Shown here piece by piece: positions 44,612-53,257 of a stretch of 64,000 bases of DNA. The notes beneath the pieces were generated by a model. It was not told where the DNA came from, made no database searches, and saw only the letters and a list, made by a program, of their open reading frames with translations. A program made the position numbers and the translations under genes. The stretch is from positions 41,777 to 105,776 of the forward strand of contig NZ_JACHKT010000020.1 of NCBI RefSeq assembly GCF_014204325.1. The letters run 5' to 3'. Each line of letters begins with the position of its first letter. Position 1 is the stretch's first letter. The stretch is from Arcicella rosea. GTDB taxonomy: Bacteria; Bacteroidota; Bacteroidia; Cytophagales; Spirosomataceae.

Positions 44612-45088
44612 TTAAAACGCCAACATTTTCACCGCTGTTATCGCTGCTTCATCGCCTTTATTTCCATGGATTCCTCCTGCACGGTCGAGGGCTTGTTGTT
44701 CGGTGTTGGGCGTTAATACTCCAAAGATAACAGGTTTGTCGTATTTTAAACTCACTGTGGTAAGTCCTTGAGCGACAGCATTGTTAATATAATCGTTGTG
44801 TTTTGTTTCTCCTTGAATTACACAACCGATACAAATGATGGCGTCGATTTCTGATTTTTGAGCCATTTTTTGTGCAGCAAATGTCAATTCATAACTGCCT
44901 GGAACATTTACTCGGATAACATTTTCTTCTTTTGCTCCGTAGGCTAAAAGTGTTTTATGAGCTCCTGCTGCCAAGGCATTAGTAACTTCTTCATTCCACT
45001 CTGCCACGACAAGGGCAAATTTTTTATCACTTACATCGGGTAAGTTTTCCGTAGAAAAGATACTTAAATTTTTATGTGCTGAAGACAT
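44612..45088 (-). CDS. ribH: 6,7-dimethyl-8-ribityllumazine synthase
   Basis: The 158-residue product catalyses the penultimate step of riboflavin synthesis. Visible landmarks are FALVVAEWNEEVTNAL, NVPGSYELTFAAQKMA, IDAIICIGCVIQGETKHNDYI (with the catalytic His in KHND), FGVLTPNTEQQALDRAGG and NKGDEAA. The open frame begins at 45124; the ATG at 45088 (MSSAHKNLSIFSTENLPDVSDKKFALV) is nearer the family norm. It is co-directional with the TPR gene upstream. No other rib gene lies here. Confidence 0.94.
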   Translation of the reverse strand: MSSAHKNLSIFSTENLPDVSDKKFALVVAEWNEEVTNALAAGAHKTLLAYGAKEENVIRVNVPGSYELTFAAQKMAQKSEIDAIICIGCVIQGETKHNDYINNAVAQGLTTVSLKYDKPVIFGVLTPNTEQQALDRAGGIHGNKGDEAAITAVKMLAF

Positions 45089-45168
45089 GATTTTTACGGG
45101 CTTTAGGCTATAAGCTTTAGGCATTTTTTATTGACTAAACTTTAGCTTATGGACAAATTGTACAAAAA

Positions 45169-45198
45169 AAGGGATAAGAACTACTGCTCTTATCCCTT
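45169..45198 (-). terminator. Terminator between the TPR gene and ribH
   Basis: AAGGGATAAGA (45169-45179) pairs with TCTTATCCCTT (45188-45198), with an A7 run to its left that gives a U-run on the reverse strand. Confidence 0.85.
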
Positions 45199-45224
45199 CT
45201 GTATCAATATGTTGATTGATTTTC

Positions 45225-45914
45225 TTATTCAGAGACAGAGCCTTCTAACACCGCTTTATATTTCTTAGCGTTGATGGATTCAGATGACTCTGCATATTTT
45301 TCTACGATTTCTGTATAAACAGCTAAAGCTTCTTTTTCTTCTTTATTTGCTTCGTAAGCAGCAGCCAACTTCATTAAATAAGTAGGCGTAAAGAATTTAT
45401 TAGCTTTGTATTCAGCTGCTTTTTTGTAATAATCAATAGCATCGCTATATGCTTTTTTCTCTGTATAAGCATCACCGATTAAAGAATAAGCACGAGCTTG
45501 CACCAATAAATCTGAACTGCTGAAAGATTTTAATTGCTCAATTGCTGCATCGTATTTACCTTCTTTCAAGTTAGCAACACCTGCATAAAAGTTAGCTAAG
45601 TTTCCAGCATTTCCACCGAAATCTTCTGCTACTTTCGTCAATTCTTTTGCTGCTACTTTATTTGAATCTGCTTCAAATTGATAAACTGCATTGAATAATT
45701 TTGCTTGACCTTCTTCGTCTTGAGTAGTTTCATAATATTTGTAGCCAAAGTAACCTAATACTACTACGACTAATACACCTGCAACACCTGCAAATAATCC
45801 CTTGTTGCTATCTACAACATGTTGTACTTTATCAAGATCATTTCCTAACTCAGTTTTTAATCCTTCTGCACTTTCCAAAAACTCAAGGGGTGTTTTTTCG
45901 TCTTTCTTTGTCAT
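45225..45914 (-). CDS. Membrane-anchored TPR protein (YfgM/DUF2133-like)
   Basis: The 229-residue product has a short cytoplasmic segment, one membrane helix at about residues 39-56 (GLFAGVAGVLVVVVLGYFGYKYYE) and a TPR-type helical domain (ANFYAGVANLKEGKYDAAIEQLKSF, ARAYSLIGDAYTEKKAYSDAIDYYKKAAEY, LAAAYEANKEEKEALAVY). The arrangement resembles YfgM-like proteins that work near the translocon. It could help fold exported proteins; the role here is not proven. A terminator separates it from ribH. Confidence 0.82.
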   Translation of the reverse strand: MTKKDEKTPLEFLESAEGLKTELGNDLDKVQHVVDSNKGLFAGVAGVLVVVVLGYFGYKYYETTQDEEGQAKLFNAVYQFEADSNKVAAKELTKVAEDFGGNAGNLANFYAGVANLKEGKYDAAIEQLKSFSSSDLLVQARAYSLIGDAYTEKKAYSDAIDYYKKAAEYKANKFFTPTYLMKLAAAYEANKEEKEALAVYTEIVEKYAESSESINAKKYKAVLEGSVSE

Positions 45915-46177
45915 TGTTGGTTTTTATCTTTATTTGTTGTTGGTTATTTGTCTTTGTATAATGAATTGATAATGAGTTTACAAAGCAAATAACTAATCAT
46001 TTTTTACTAGCTTCAAAATCGGATTGCAAAATTAGGAAATCTCTTGGAACTTTAAAGGTTTTTGTTTAATCTTTTCAAGGCTAATTCCAAAACTACCTAA
46101 AATAATGGTAATTAATGAATTATTTGCCTAAGATTTTCACTCAAATTTATTATTCAACTGTATTAAGGTGTTGAAAA

Positions 46178-47455
46178 CTATTTTTGTCGAAGCCAATTTT
46201 CTGGATTTTGTTTGTCGAATGTTTTCCAAACTTGAAAATTTAATTCAGAAGTTCCGTCTGTATCCGAAGCTACTTCTCCTACTTTTTGTCCAGATTGTAC
46301 TCTTTGTCCATTTCTTACTGCAACATTTGAAAGTTTACTATAAATGGTAAAATAGTCACCATGCTGAATGGCTACTACCATATAAGTACCAGGAATTGAA
46401 ACGACAGATTGAACTATGCCGTCATAAACTACACTTACATCATTTCCTGCACTTGTTTGAATATCAATGCCGTTGTTGTTTGTTCTTACTCCTCTTAAAA
46501 CGGGATGGTTATGAACCCCAAATCTACTAGAAATAAAGCCAGAGTTGACCGGCCAAGGCATTCTGCCACGCAAGGCTGAAAAGGAACTTGCCAATCTAGT
46601 TTCTTCAACATTCATGGCAATGGCTTGTCTGTTTGAAGGGGCTTTTTTAGTACTTTGGTTACGCTTATTCGCCAATAATTCACGCTCTTGCGAACGTTTA
46701 ATTTCACGCTCTACAATTTTGGCAATCATTGTTTCCAAACGTTCTACTACTTTTTTATTGGCCTCTAATTGTGCTCTTAATTGTTTTTCTTTCTGGCTTA
46801 GTTCTGTAACTACTTCAGTTTGTTTACCTTTTAATACTTGTAGGTTTTGTGTTTCAGTAATTTTTTCACGTAAAACGGCATCTTGCTCTTGCTTTTTTTG
46901 TAAAATCTTTACTTGTTCTGTCAATAATTCGGAACGAACTTGTTGAATCAAAAGTGCTTGTTTTTCACGAGCGGCAGAGTATTGTTGGAGATATTTATAA
47001 CGCCGAATTAATTGATTGAAGTTGGTAGAAGAAAACAGAAAACTAAGTTTATTTACTTTATTGCTGGTTTTGGCAGCGGTAAAAACCATTTTAGCATATT
47101 CTGCTCTTAGTTTTTCGAGGTTGCCCGAAAGTTCTCCTGTTGCTTTTTTTAATTCTTCGGCTTCATTTTGAAGTAATTGTTGATTTTCAGAAATGATGTC
47201 AATCTGTTTGGCTTGCTTATCAATTCTTTCGCCTAGTGCGTTGAGTTTACCTACACTTGCTTCCTTTTTTTGTTCAGTTTTTTCAATGATTTTATTGATT
47301 TCCTGAATTTTCTGCAAGTTTTCTCGCTTTGCCGCCTCTAATTTTTTCTTTTTATCCTGAGCAGTCGATAGGTTCGGAACGAAATACAACAAAACAAGAA
47401 GCAGTCCAGAAACGAATTTCAGGGCTGCTTGATGCTGCTTGATATGTAAATTCAA
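46178..47455 (-). CDS. EnvC-like M23/LytM-domain protein with degenerate metal site
   Basis: The 425-residue product has a signal peptide, a long coiled coil (about residues 35-290) and a C-terminal LytM domain with RGRMPWPVNSGFISSRFGVH, GIDIQTSAGNDVSVVYDGIV and HGDYFTIYSKLSNVAV. The zinc ligands are not conserved: the usual H.G.D is NNGID and the last H.F is ELNFQV, as in EnvC and NlpD, which activate amidases instead of cleaving peptidoglycan themselves. This indicates a cell-division amidase activator. It is the third gene of a reverse-strand unit with TPR and DUF4292 genes. Confidence 0.85.
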   Translation of the reverse strand: MNLHIKQHQAALKFVSGLLLVLLYFVPNLSTAQDKKKKLEAAKRENLQKIQEINKIIEKTEQKKEASVGKLNALGERIDKQAKQIDIISENQQLLQNEAEELKKATGELSGNLEKLRAEYAKMVFTAAKTSNKVNKLSFLFSSTNFNQLIRRYKYLQQYSAAREKQALLIQQVRSELLTEQVKILQKKQEQDAVLREKITETQNLQVLKGKQTEVVTELSQKEKQLRAQLEANKKVVERLETMIAKIVEREIKRSQERELLANKRNQSTKKAPSNRQAIAMNVEETRLASSFSALRGRMPWPVNSGFISSRFGVHNHPVLRGVRTNNNGIDIQTSAGNDVSVVYDGIVQSVVSIPGTYMVVAIQHGDYFTIYSKLSNVAVRNGQRVQSGQKVGEVASDTDGTSELNFQVWKTFDKQNPENWLRQK

Positions 47456-47470
47456 CTTTTTGATAAAAGA

Positions 47471-48325
47471 TTAATTTTTATTTAATAGTTTTTCAGGTAC
47501 TCTGAAAGGAAATTCCAATGGAGTATCTAATAGTTCAACCTTGGTATGTTTTATGTTCACAAGTGTTTGATACATTTTTTGATCTTCTTTCGATTGATAA
47601 TCTAAAGTGATTAAACTTGACTGTGGAAACAAAAATTGATTCAAAGTTGTAAAGTCATCAAAGTCTAAAGTTAATTTATTACTTGTATCTTCCTGAGTAA
47701 GTAAGATTTTTTTTAGCTTTTTATTTTCGCCAATGTAATTATCAATCAATACTTTGTTTTCTTGTTGTTTCAATAAGTAATACTCATTACTACGAGTTAC
47801 TCTTGATTTATTTTTTTTGAAAGGACGATTTCCTACCACCAAAGCTTGAAGAATATCATAATTTACATTGAAATTAAATTTTTCTGCAAAGCTTGAATAG
47901 GAATATTCCTTGTATTCGCCATGATATTTATCGTAAAGTTTCACCAAACTATCGTTAAAAAGTGCAGTAGCCACAGTAATGCCGAATGCCGAAACATTCA
48001 TCCAAATTAAACTGTCTTTACGCACTCTAATATCAACCGTGAAGCTTTGATTATCTTTTGCCGATTTGTACGAAACCTTTGCTTTTGCCTTTAAATACTT
48101 GAAGTCAATTTCATCAATTTTTACTTTCTCTTCATCTGTCGTTTCTGTCACTACAACTTCTGGAGTAATTACAGGTTGGGTAACGAGCGAATCATTGGCA
48201 GGTTTAGATTCTGCTAATTTTAGCGAATCTATGACTTGAGTATCGGAAGTTTTACTGATATGCTGACGTTTACAAGAAGCAATAAAAAATGTAAACGCTA
48301 AAAGAATTAATGAGTAATGTTTCAT
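47471..48325 (-). CDS. DUF4292 lipoprotein
   Basis: The 284-residue product has a lipoprotein signal (MKHYSLILLAFTFFIASCKR) with acylated Cys near residue 18, an acidic/Thr-rich linker and the DUF4292 domain (FKYLKAKAKVSYKSAKDNQSF through LKKILLTQEDTSNKL). The family is Bacteroidota-specific with a LolA/LppX-like fold predicted and unknown role, nearly always next to an EnvC-type and a TPR gene as here. It sits 15 bp before the EnvC-like gene and 41 bp after the TPR gene, and so probably works in outer-envelope biogenesis. Confidence 0.85.
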   Translation of the reverse strand: MKHYSLILLAFTFFIASCKRQHISKTSDTQVIDSLKLAESKPANDSLVTQPVITPEVVVTETTDEEKVKIDEIDFKYLKAKAKVSYKSAKDNQSFTVDIRVRKDSLIWMNVSAFGITVATALFNDSLVKLYDKYHGEYKEYSYSSFAEKFNFNVNYDILQALVVGNRPFKKNKSRVTRSNEYYLLKQQENKVLIDNYIGENKKLKKILLTQEDTSNKLTLDFDDFTTLNQFLFPQSSLITLDYQSKEDQKMYQTLVNIKHTKVELLDTPLEFPFRVPEKLLNKN

Positions 48326-48366
48326 ATTTTAAGATTATGTAATTAATAGTTTAATGATTAAAATCT

Positions 48367-50103
48367 TTATTCTATTAATTTCATTTCTGCAATTTTTTTA
48401 TCAATTAAAGTACTGGTCGAGCCAATGGTTTTTGCTTTTTTCCATTGTTCTACCGCTTTTTCTTTCTCTCCTAATTGGAAAAGTACATCTCCATAATGTT
48501 CTACAATAGTGCCACTATTACTTTTATTTTGAACAACGGCTCTTTCTAAATAAATGCGAGCTTTGTTATAGTCTTTCATTACATAAAGTACCCACGCATA
48601 AGTATCCAGATAAGTCCCATTATCGGGATGTTTTTCTACAAGTCTAGCACCCATTTCAGCGGCTAATTCCATTTTTTCTTTTCTCAAGGATAGAAAATAA
48701 GTATAATTATTCAGCACATGGTCATTATTTGGGTCAACTTTTAGGGCAGCTTCGTAGGCTTCATCTGATTTTTGATACTTACTCAAACTATTATAAGTAT
48801 CGCCCAAAAGTGCGTTGATGTGTTGAACCAGTTCTGAACCCTCAGGCGTGAGTCTTCTAGCTTCCTCTAATGATTCTGAGGCTTTGTTATGATTTCTTTT
48901 TTGATAATATGCCGAGCCATTCAAATACCAAAATGCGGCTTGGTTCGGAAATACTTCAATCGCTTCTTCGCTGTGAACGATGGCACTGTCGATTTGTCTT
49001 AATTTAAAATCAATATTGATGATATTTCCCCATACTTCGTTGATAGATTTATCTAATCTTGCCGCTTTCACATATTCATCTCTTGCTGATTTTTCATCAC
49101 CTTTTTGGAAAAGTAAATCGCCATAAATCGCATGAGATTTTGGGTCTTGAGGATTGGTCTTCACCAAGATTTTTACTAAATTGAAAGCTGTTTCTTTTGA
49201 TTTTTCATCTTTCGCCATGTTCATATAACCAATCAGAATACGGGCTTTCGTCGTAACATCTAGGCTGGCATCTGCAAAAGCTAATGCTAATTCACGATTA
49301 CATTTTTCAATATCTCCTTTTTCCTGATACAGTTGTGCCAGCATAATATGTGCTTGTGCATTTTCAGGATTCATTTTCAATATTTTCTCAAGATATGGAA
49401 TCGCTTGGTCGTTTCGTTTGTTCGACATCAACAATTCCGCTTGGTCGATGTTATAATCAATCTCTTCGGGGTCTGAAGCAATGAGTTTTTCACCTTCTTT
49501 GATGGCTTCTTCTACTTTACCCATTTTTACCAAAACCATTTGTTTTTGGCGAGTAATTTCTTCGTTGATACCAATGATTTTCTCTGCACGATTATACGAT
49601 TTTATCGCTTCGTCTAAATGATTGTCAAAAATATAAACGGCAGCTTGCGCAACATAAAATTCAGATTTTGAAGGATTCAGCGCAATTAAACTTTGATAAA
49701 TTTTAGCCGCATCATCATATTTTTGTTTTCTAACATACAAATCTGCCAACAATTCGCCGTAGGTTTCGTTTTCTGCATTTTGCTGAAAAGCTTTTTCTGC
49801 ATAAATAATGGCTTTACTTTCGTCCTTCAATTTTAAATAATTGTTCGACATCGCATATAAAATTCCACTATTATTGGGAACGATGGCTAAGGCTTTTTCA
49901 TAAGATTCAATGGCTTTATCATAATCTTCCATCATATAAAACTTCATCCCTTCCGTAAAAAACGATTCGGCCTCAAGCAATTGTGCTTGCGATGTTTCTT
50001 CTTTTTTCTTAGAAGATTCACGTTTTTGAGCATACGAAAACTGTCCAATTACTAAGAAAGCAACGAGCAAAGAAGTAATATATCGAAGATTGAAATTCAT
50101 CAT
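48367..50103 (-). CDS. Secreted tetratricopeptide-repeat protein
   Basis: The 578-residue product has a signal peptide (about residues 7-26, ending FSYAQ) and then tandem TPR units almost to the end (MEDYDKAIESYEKALAIVPNN, KYDDAAKIYQSLIALNP and IDSAIVHSEEAIEVFPNQAAFWYLNGSAYYQKRNHNKA visible at regular 34-residue spacing, at least a dozen). It leads a unit with DUF4292 and EnvC-like genes, a conserved Bacteroidota set, which suggests an envelope-assembly scaffold. A start one codon later (MNFNLRY) is equally good. Confidence 0.82.
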   Translation of the reverse strand: MMNFNLRYITSLLVAFLVIGQFSYAQKRESSKKKEETSQAQLLEAESFFTEGMKFYMMEDYDKAIESYEKALAIVPNNSGILYAMSNNYLKLKDESKAIIYAEKAFQQNAENETYGELLADLYVRKQKYDDAAKIYQSLIALNPSKSEFYVAQAAVYIFDNHLDEAIKSYNRAEKIIGINEEITRQKQMVLVKMGKVEEAIKEGEKLIASDPEEIDYNIDQAELLMSNKRNDQAIPYLEKILKMNPENAQAHIMLAQLYQEKGDIEKCNRELALAFADASLDVTTKARILIGYMNMAKDEKSKETAFNLVKILVKTNPQDPKSHAIYGDLLFQKGDEKSARDEYVKAARLDKSINEVWGNIINIDFKLRQIDSAIVHSEEAIEVFPNQAAFWYLNGSAYYQKRNHNKASESLEEARRLTPEGSELVQHINALLGDTYNSLSKYQKSDEAYEAALKVDPNNDHVLNNYTYFLSLRKEKMELAAEMGARLVEKHPDNGTYLDTYAWVLYVMKDYNKARIYLERAVVQNKSNSGTIVEHYGDVLFQLGEKEKAVEQWKKAKTIGSTSTLIDKKIAEMKLIE

Positions 50104-50307
50104 TAAATATGTAGCAAATTGAAGAAATAAAATACTGACAAAGTGTTTTTGCTATATCAACGATTTTATTTCTTCAAAGTTAAGTAAAATCTGTTTATCC
50201 GTCGTTGAATAATATTTTATCAAGCCTAAAACGAATATATTTATCATTAGGTATATCGAAATATATACTTCTGATTAATTTTTCGAGATAGACAAATGGA
50301 AGATTTT

Positions 50308-51093
50308 TTACTCGTTTGGCTGATAGGCTTGGTCAAGTAATTGAACAACCGCTTGTATTTTTTGACTATCTGAATAAGCAATTTCATATTCAGGAACTGC
50401 TGGCAAACCGCCCATGGCAATGCCTTCTTTTCGATAAATCATGGCGGAATCTCTGGTTGATTTTCCTGTTAAATGAATGGCATCAACGCCAGTTTGAGCA
50501 ATTGTTAGGGCATTGTTTAGGTTTATGCCACTTCCAACCATGATTTGTATTCTGCCATTGGCTTGTTTTACTAAATTAGTTATTTCTTCGATACCGTCGA
50601 TAGCGATATTTTTCTGTCCAGAAGTTAATACTCTTGTACAACCCGCTTCAATAATGGTTTCTAATGCTTCAGCATAATTGGGCGTCATATCAATTGCTCT
50701 GTGGAAAGTTACTTGCAAAGGGGCTGCTAGTTTTACTAATTCAGCGGTTTGTTGAATGTTTACTTTGCCATCTGTTTGTAAAATTCCTAAAACGATGCCA
50801 GCACAACCGAGGGTCTTCATCGAAAGAATATCAGCTTTCATAACTTCAATTTCCTCTTCGCTATAACAAAAATCTCCACCACGTGGACGAATCATTGCGT
50901 GTACTTCTATGTTTACTTTTTGAGTAACCATTTTCACTAAACCAGCCGATGGAGTAGTGCCGCCTTCAAACATCGAACTACAAAGTTCTATTCTGTTGGC
51001 TTGGGCTTTTTCGGCTGCAATACATGATTCAAAAGAATAAGCACATACTTCTACAAGTGGTTTTCGGGATAAAGTAAGGTTGGGATAATTCAT
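50308..51093 (-). CDS. cutC: Copper homeostasis protein CutC family
   Basis: The 261-residue product has the CutC TIM-barrel motifs: VEVCAYSFESCIAAEKAQANRIELCSS, EVHAMIRPRGGDFCYSEEE, CAGIVLGILQTDGKVN, VTFHRAIDMTPNYAEALE and TSGQKNIAIDGIE. CutC is linked to copper handling in bacteria, though a direct binding role is debated. It stands alone between the TPR unit and DUF2795. A divergent promoter region of about 300 bp lies upstream. Confidence 0.92.
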   Translation of the reverse strand: MNYPNLTLSRKPLVEVCAYSFESCIAAEKAQANRIELCSSMFEGGTTPSAGLVKMVTQKVNIEVHAMIRPRGGDFCYSEEEIEVMKADILSMKTLGCAGIVLGILQTDGKVNIQQTAELVKLAAPLQVTFHRAIDMTPNYAEALETIIEAGCTRVLTSGQKNIAIDGIEEITNLVKQANGRIQIMVGSGINLNNALTIAQTGVDAIHLTGKSTRDSAMIYRKEGIAMGGLPAVPEYEIAYSDSQKIQAVVQLLDQAYQPNE

Positions 51094-51402
51094 TGGGATA
51101 AATTTAATGTTTATTTAATCTCTCAAAGCAAGATTAAGTATTTTGTTGAATTTCAGGATAATAAATCAGTTTGGCTACAAAATTGTAAATAATTATAGCT
51201 TTAAGTGTACTTTTTTCAAATAAATTTAGTTAATTCAACACAAGATTTTACAGAAAAAAGTTTTTCGTAAATAAAAAACGCATACTTTTGCAATCCTGAG
51301 AAAAAGAGGAATGAAAACTGCTAAAAAGTAAGCTGGTAAGTATCTTATTCTCAGTATTTTATTTTTAAAATTAGTAATTAATTGTAATCAAATTCATATA
51401 AT
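51094..51402 (+). other. 309-bp intergenic region between cutC and DUF2795
   Basis: Contains a -7 box TACTTTTG at 51283-51290. From the predicted start (about 51297) the RNA begins with CTGAGAA (51296-51302) that can pair with TTCTCAG (51348-51354), and includes a six-codon frame MKTAKK (51311-51331). These may protect the 5' end or act as a leader. The left part is AT-rich without features. Confidence 0.45.
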
Positions 51403-51624
51403 ATGTACTGGACACTAGAATTAGCATCCTACCTAGAAGATGCTCCATGGCCTGCCACGAAAGATGAACTAATCGATTTCGCTATCCGTACTGGATCGCC
51501 ACTTGAAGTAGTTGAAAATTTGCAAGAATTGGAAGACGATGGTCAACCTTATGAAAGCATCGAAGAAATCTGGCCAGATTATCCTACTAAAGATGATTTC
51601 TTCTTTAATGAAGATGAATATTAG
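51403..51624 (+). CDS. DUF2795 family protein
   Basis: The 73-residue acidic product (MYWTLELASYLEDAPWPATKDELIDFAIRTGSPLEVVENLQEL) is one of the best conserved small Bacteroidota proteins and matches DUF2795 with the WPATKDEL motif. Function is unknown. It has a separate promoter with a structured leader and its own strong terminator, which suggests high expression. The last part is strongly acidic (YPTKDDFFFNEDEY). Confidence 0.9.
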   Translation: MYWTLELASYLEDAPWPATKDELIDFAIRTGSPLEVVENLQELEDDGQPYESIEEIWPDYPTKDDFFFNEDEY

Positions 51625-51648
51625 CATTGGATATTAAGAGTTATCACG

Positions 51649-51680
51649 AAGTGCCACCTGTTGAGGGTGGCACTTTTTGT
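51649..51680 (+). terminator. Terminator of the DUF2795 gene
   Basis: AAGTGCCACC (51649-51658) and GGTGGCACTT (51666-51675) form a 10-bp GC-rich stem followed by TTTTG. Confidence 0.93.
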
Positions 51681-51722
51681 TGATGCCTAATTTCATTTCA
51701 CCATATACAACTAAATATTAAC

Positions 51723-53180
51723 ATGAATAATATTAAAGTTACACTCGTCGCTCAATTCCAGCCTGAACATAAAGTTATTATTTTGCCGATACTTCAAACA
51801 GAAGAGCTTTCGGTTGAATTAGCACAAATTGCTGAAACCTTTGGAGTTGACGCTCTTTTACTTCAAACTGATTTTAAGGCTGACTTGAAGGAAATACATT
51901 CATTTTATTCGACTGGTAATCAAAAAATTATTTTGTTGGGTTTGGGCAAAAAAGCTAATTCGTCAGAAATTATTCGTGCTTTCAGAACGCTGATTCATCA
52001 ACAAAAAAGCAAATTACCGAATGAAATAACAATTGATGCACGAAAGCTTCCTGAAACTTGGATTGAATTTATCGTTAACGGAAGTATTTTGGGTACTTAT
52101 GATTTACGTTTGTACAAAACGGATGAAAAAGCAAGTATTCCACTTTTAGGAAACGATGGCGTTTTGAATATTCTTGCTGAATCAGAAAATGCTCAAACCT
52201 TGGTTGAAAAAGGAAAAGCCATTGCAGAAACCCAAATGCAGGTTTTTGATTTGATGAATGCTCCAGCAAACAAAAAATCTCCGCATACTTTAGCAAAATG
52301 GGCGGTAGCTTCTGGCGAAAAATATAATTATTCAGTAAAGGTCTTAGAAAAACAGCAATTGAATAGCCAGAAATTGAATGCACTTTTGGCTGTTGGGCAA
52401 GGTAGCGAACACGCTCCGATGTTGATTATTATGGAGTATCGTTCTCCAAAGGCAAAACAGACTGTAGGTTTAGTTGGTAAAGGAGTAACTTTTGATACGG
52501 GCGGTATTTCGATAAAATCTTCAACCAATATGCACTTGATGAAGTCGGATATGGGCGGAGCTGCCGCTGTTTTTGGTGCGATAGAATTAGCCGCAAAACT
52601 TGAATTGCCTGTTCATTTAGTGGGAATTGTGCCTGCTTGCGAGAATGCTGTGGATGGGAAATCGTTCAAGCCAAGTGATGTCATTAATTCTTATTCAGGA
52701 AAAACGATAGAAATTATTGACACAGATGCCGAAGGAAGATTGATTTTAGCAGATGGACTAAGTTATTTGACTCGCAATTTCAAGGTTGATACTATCATTG
52801 ATTTAGCTACTTTAACAGGAAGTTGTGTGGCTACTTTGGGTTATCATGCAGCAGGAATGTTTACTAATAATGATGAGTTGGCGGATACTTTAACCGAAGC
52901 GGCTAACCAAACTGGTGAAAGATTGTGGCGTTTGCCTTTGTGGGATGTTTATAAAGAAGATATTTTGTCGGATATTGCCGATGTCCGTAATTACTCTGGA
53001 AAACCAATGGCAGGTGCTATTTCTGCGGCAAAATTTTTAGAAGTATTTACAGATAATCACCAAAATTGGGCACATTTGGATATTGCAGGAACAGCTTTTG
53101 GCGATACTGATTTTGCACCACAAAGAGCAGGAACGGCTTTTGGAGTAAGATTGCTAGTCGATTTTTTATCGAAAATATAG
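51723..53180 (+). CDS. M17 leucyl aminopeptidase
   Basis: The 485-residue product is an M17 aminopeptidase: an N-terminal macro-like domain (1-165) and a C-terminal catalytic domain with VGKGVTFDTGGISIKSS, KSDMGGAAAVFGAIE, the signature DTDAEGRLILAD (canonical NTDAEGRL) and metal ligands in SDIADVRNYSGKP-like segment. It cleaves N-terminal residues, hexameric and two-metal dependent. DTD replacing NTD at the signature is a common tolerated variant. It lies between DUF2795 and the ATP-grasp gene, 77 bp upstream of the latter. Confidence 0.92.
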   Translation: MNNIKVTLVAQFQPEHKVIILPILQTEELSVELAQIAETFGVDALLLQTDFKADLKEIHSFYSTGNQKIILLGLGKKANSSEIIRAFRTLIHQQKSKLPNEITIDARKLPETWIEFIVNGSILGTYDLRLYKTDEKASIPLLGNDGVLNILAESENAQTLVEKGKAIAETQMQVFDLMNAPANKKSPHTLAKWAVASGEKYNYSVKVLEKQQLNSQKLNALLAVGQGSEHAPMLIIMEYRSPKAKQTVGLVGKGVTFDTGGISIKSSTNMHLMKSDMGGAAAVFGAIELAAKLELPVHLVGIVPACENAVDGKSFKPSDVINSYSGKTIEIIDTDAEGRLILADGLSYLTRNFKVDTIIDLATLTGSCVATLGYHAAGMFTNNDELADTLTEAANQTGERLWRLPLWDVYKEDILSDIADVRNYSGKPMAGAISAAKFLEVFTDNHQNWAHLDIAGTAFGDTDFAPQRAGTAFGVRLLVDFLSKI

Positions 53181-53257
53181 TACATAGTTTCTTGGCTTAA
53201 TCCTTAGATTTTACTAATTTTAGTTAATTGCGAAATCTATGTAAATCCTAAAAAACT

